The translations under genes were made by a program, and so were the position numbers. Under the pieces are notes generated by a model. That model saw only the letters and a list, made by a program, of their open reading frames with translations, had not been told where the DNA came from and did no database searches. From DATGLG01 sp035294245 (GTDB lineage Bacteria > Pseudomonadota > Alphaproteobacteria > JACZXZ01), in contig DATGLG010000004.1 in the NCBI GenBank assembly GCA_035294245.1, positions 186,001-250,000 of the forward strand: a stretch of DNA of 64,000 nucleotides. The letters run 5' to 3'. Below, piece after piece: positions 62,258 through 64,000 of this stretch. Each line of letters begins with the position of its first letter. Position 1 is the stretch's first letter.

Positions 62258-62305
62258 ACATGTCTCGACGCAGATAATCGCGGGCCTATCCTCCGGAGCT
62301 GCCGG

Positions 62306-62326
62306 CGCGGCTTGGGCTCAGCCGCG
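62306..62326. terminator. Hairpin between kinase and Lrp gene
   Basis: CGCGGCT (62306-62312) and AGCCGCG (62320-62326) pair around a seven-base loop between two converging genes. No T tract on either strand. The rest of the 210-base gap (62258-62467) shows nothing recognisable. Confidence 0.4.
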
Positions 62327-62467
62327 GACAGGCTATGGATGCCTTCCGCAACATCCACCGATGCGCAGGACATCAGCGCCCAATATCAGGACCTCGAGCT
62401 CGGCCTCGTCGAGCGCGGGTATCCGCCATAGCGAAGCAGCGTCCTGCAATCCCAGCCTAAGGGCGCG

Positions 62468-62977
62468 CTAGCCGCCCGGCTCCGGGAGCAACTGCGGCAA
62501 GGGATAGCCGACGCTGTGCTTCACTTGCTTGATGGTCACATAGCTGAAGTATCGTTCGATGCCGAGATCCTGCTCGAGGAGGCCCTCGATGATCAGCTGA
62601 TAGTCGAGGATGTCCCGGGCGATGAACTGGGCGAGGTAATCATAGCCGCCCGTGACCAGAAAGCAGTTCTGGATTTGCGGAATGCGCGCGATTTCGCGCT
62701 CAAACCGCAGAAAATCCTCGCGACGATGATTGCGCAGGGTTATTTCAGTAAAGACAATAAGGTTTGCGCACAAGCGATCGATGTCGAGAAGCGCATGGTA
62801 GCTGCGGATATAGCCCGCGGCCTCCATGCGCTTCACGCGCTGCATGCAAGGCGTCGCCGACAGACCTACGGTCTCCGCCAGCTCAATATTCGTGATGCGG
62901 CCGGACGCCTGCAAAGTCGCGAGAATCTTCACGTCCAATCGGTCAAGCTTTTGCGCCTTGGTATTGCCGCGTTTCAT
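62468..62977 (-). CDS. Lrp/AsnC-family transcriptional regulator
   Basis: 169 residues from MKRGNTKAQK, with GGGGGAGG before the ATG. Helix-turn-helix: LDRLDVKILATLQASGRITNIELAETVGLSATPCMQRVKRMEAAGYI, then RAM ligand-binding domain (IVFTEITLRNHRREDFLRFEREI, CFLVTGGYDYLAQFIARD). Usually senses amino acids or related acids. It is 65 bases downstream of the HAD dehalogenase gene on the same strand; may regulate it or the cluster. Confidence 0.94.
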   Translation of the reverse strand: MKRGNTKAQKLDRLDVKILATLQASGRITNIELAETVGLSATPCMQRVKRMEAAGYIRSYHALLDIDRLCANLIVFTEITLRNHRREDFLRFEREIARIPQIQNCFLVTGGYDYLAQFIARDILDYQLIIEGLLEQDLGIERYFSYVTIKQVKHSVGYPLPQLLPEPGG

Positions 62978-63042
62978 TGCCTCCCCCTCTAGCATGTGAG
63001 CTTTCGGGGCGTGCCGTAGCTCTGCGCATTCGCAAACCCCTC

Positions 63043-63792
63043 TTATACCGCCTCGCCGCGCAGATGCGCCTGGTGCAAGGCGACGAACTCGGCCATGCTG
63101 GGAACCTCCAGATCCGGGCGTGCCTCGTTGTTGTCTGCGGCGGGTGCCGGGGTAGCACCCCACCCACCGACCTCCTTGCGGCGATTGATCCACAGCGTGG
63201 CGAGGCCGAGCCGGCGCGCGGGCACGACATCATGGAAGATGCTCTGGGCGGTGTGAAGGATTTGGTTCTTTGCGGCCCCGAGCGTGCGCTCGATCTCCGC
63301 CAGCGCAAATTGGAAATTGCGGAGGTTGGGCTTGTATGAGCCAACGTCTTGCGCCGTGATGATTCGGTCAAACTCGACGCCCAGCTGCTCATTGCTGCGC
63401 GCAAAGGACGCGCGGTCGACGTTCGAGATAATGCAGAGCTTGTAATAGCGCTTCAAATATCGAAGCGCGGTCGCGCTATCGGCAAATGCCGGCCAGCGCC
63501 CGACGGATTGGCCGAATGATGCGGCTTCGTCTGCGCTGATCGGAACGCCCCAGCGCTTCGCTAATCGTCTCTGCGTTTCCTCCAGAATCTTCGGATAGAG
63601 CCGATCCGGCGTCTCCGCCTCGCATGCCGCCTCGGTCGAGCCGAATGCTTCCAGAATCGCCTCATCGCTCAGGTCGCCGCGGCCGTGCCGGGACACCCAG
63701 GGCCGCAGCTCGGCGAGAATTCCGCGCTCCCAGTCGATCAGCGTGCCATAGCAGTCGAACGTGAGCGTTGTGAACTCGGTGACGCGTTTCAT
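63043..63792 (-). CDS. Haloacid dehalogenase type II (HAD) family hydrolase
   Basis: 249 residues, HAD type II. Nucleophile Asp13 in LTFDCYGTLIDWERGI, ISNVDRASF (motif II Ser), Lys in DVGSYKPNLRNFQFAL, and ILHTAQSIFHDVVPARRLGLATLWINR; the motif IV acidic residue is in FHD. This pattern matches L-2-haloacid dehalogenase-like enzymes, some of which act on phosphates. No partner oxygenase is in the operon. The last 208 bases of the window (63793-64000) show no gene. Confidence 0.9.
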   Translation of the reverse strand: MKRVTEFTTLTFDCYGTLIDWERGILAELRPWVSRHGRGDLSDEAILEAFGSTEAACEAETPDRLYPKILEETQRRLAKRWGVPISADEAASFGQSVGRWPAFADSATALRYLKRYYKLCIISNVDRASFARSNEQLGVEFDRIITAQDVGSYKPNLRNFQFALAEIERTLGAAKNQILHTAQSIFHDVVPARRLGLATLWINRRKEVGGWGATPAPAADNNEARPDLEVPSMAEFVALHQAHLRGEAV

Positions 63793-64000
63793 GACGGCTC
63801 CTGCGAATGTTTGCTATAGGACCGAGGGACTCGCCCAAGGCGGCCGAGGCAGCCGCCTCACAAGGTGATAGTACCGCCATAGCACTGCGAAGAAACGCTG
63901 AAGTGTCGTTGGGAACTGGCCAAACTCTCTATTCCAGCTGGGGTCTATAGCTATTTCCACCTCAACTCGTTGGTCACGCGGTCGCCTGGGAAGAATGCAT

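Overview
The window reads as a high-GC alphaproteobacterial chromosome segment. The evidence is a very large NAD-type glutamate dehydrogenase, a HemD-mitofilin/HemY neighbourhood beside tsaD, the rsmB-rpe-heparinase-purH and htpX/DUF1674 neighbourhood, a UMF1-type MFS protein, and REP-like palindromic repeats. I cannot name the genus; Rhodospirillales or Hyphomicrobiales-like lineages fit best.

Layout. 0-0.9 kb: compositionally different edge with a 5'-truncated HEPN-like gene and a possible small antisense gene. 0.9-11.2 kb: housekeeping genes (pyrF, a CPA2 antiporter with stress-protein tail, a secreted FecR-domain protein, an orphan ammonium channel with a sigma54-like promoter, a UbiH-type monooxygenase, then a coupled thioredoxin/LON-domain/Trm112/DUF971 operon, and a prolyl-tRNA deacylase). 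11.2-17.7 kb: tRNA-Gly, NAD-GDH and an MFS transporter. 17.7-28.2 kb: purH translationally coupled to a surface-polysaccharide operon (CapD-like dehydratase, WecA-like initiating transferase, GT4, AsnB), a divergent flippase-like membrane protein, and heparinase II/III. 28.3-34.9 kb: rpe, rsmB, htpX, a DUF1674/SdhAF4 gene, a MITE/REP element touching the acs stop codon, acs, Rieske, EVE and YciI genes. 35-46.4 kb: gpsA, a CPA1 antiporter with a cyclic-nucleotide-binding domain, a TPR-oxygenase, a lipoprotein, a HAD hydrolase, tsaD, a fused hemD-mitofilin, hemY and tRNA-Thr.

46.6-63.8 kb is the most interesting part. It is a metabolic cluster around one Liv-type ABC transporter. It contains two near-duplicate periplasmic binding proteins, two PanB-fold enzymes that both lack two of the three metal ligands of ketopantoate hydroxymethyltransferase, a CitE-like lyase, an enolase paralogue with an altered active site, an APH-fold kinase, two PhyH-type 2-oxoglutarate dioxygenases, a di-iron fatty-acid-hydroxylase-type membrane protein, a GntR/FCD and an Lrp regulator, and a HAD dehalogenase. 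Both binding-protein genes carry the same tandem 11-bp repeat just upstream of their start codons, which suggests one regulator for the cluster. The transporter would import a small carboxylate-like compound; the soluble enzymes look suited to carbon-carbon bond cleavage or formation, phosphorylation/dehydration and Fe(II)-dependent hydroxylation. The substrate cannot be read from the sequence.

Most operons are tightly packed with 4-bp ATGA overlaps. No phage, integrase, transposase, rRNA or CRISPR array was seen.
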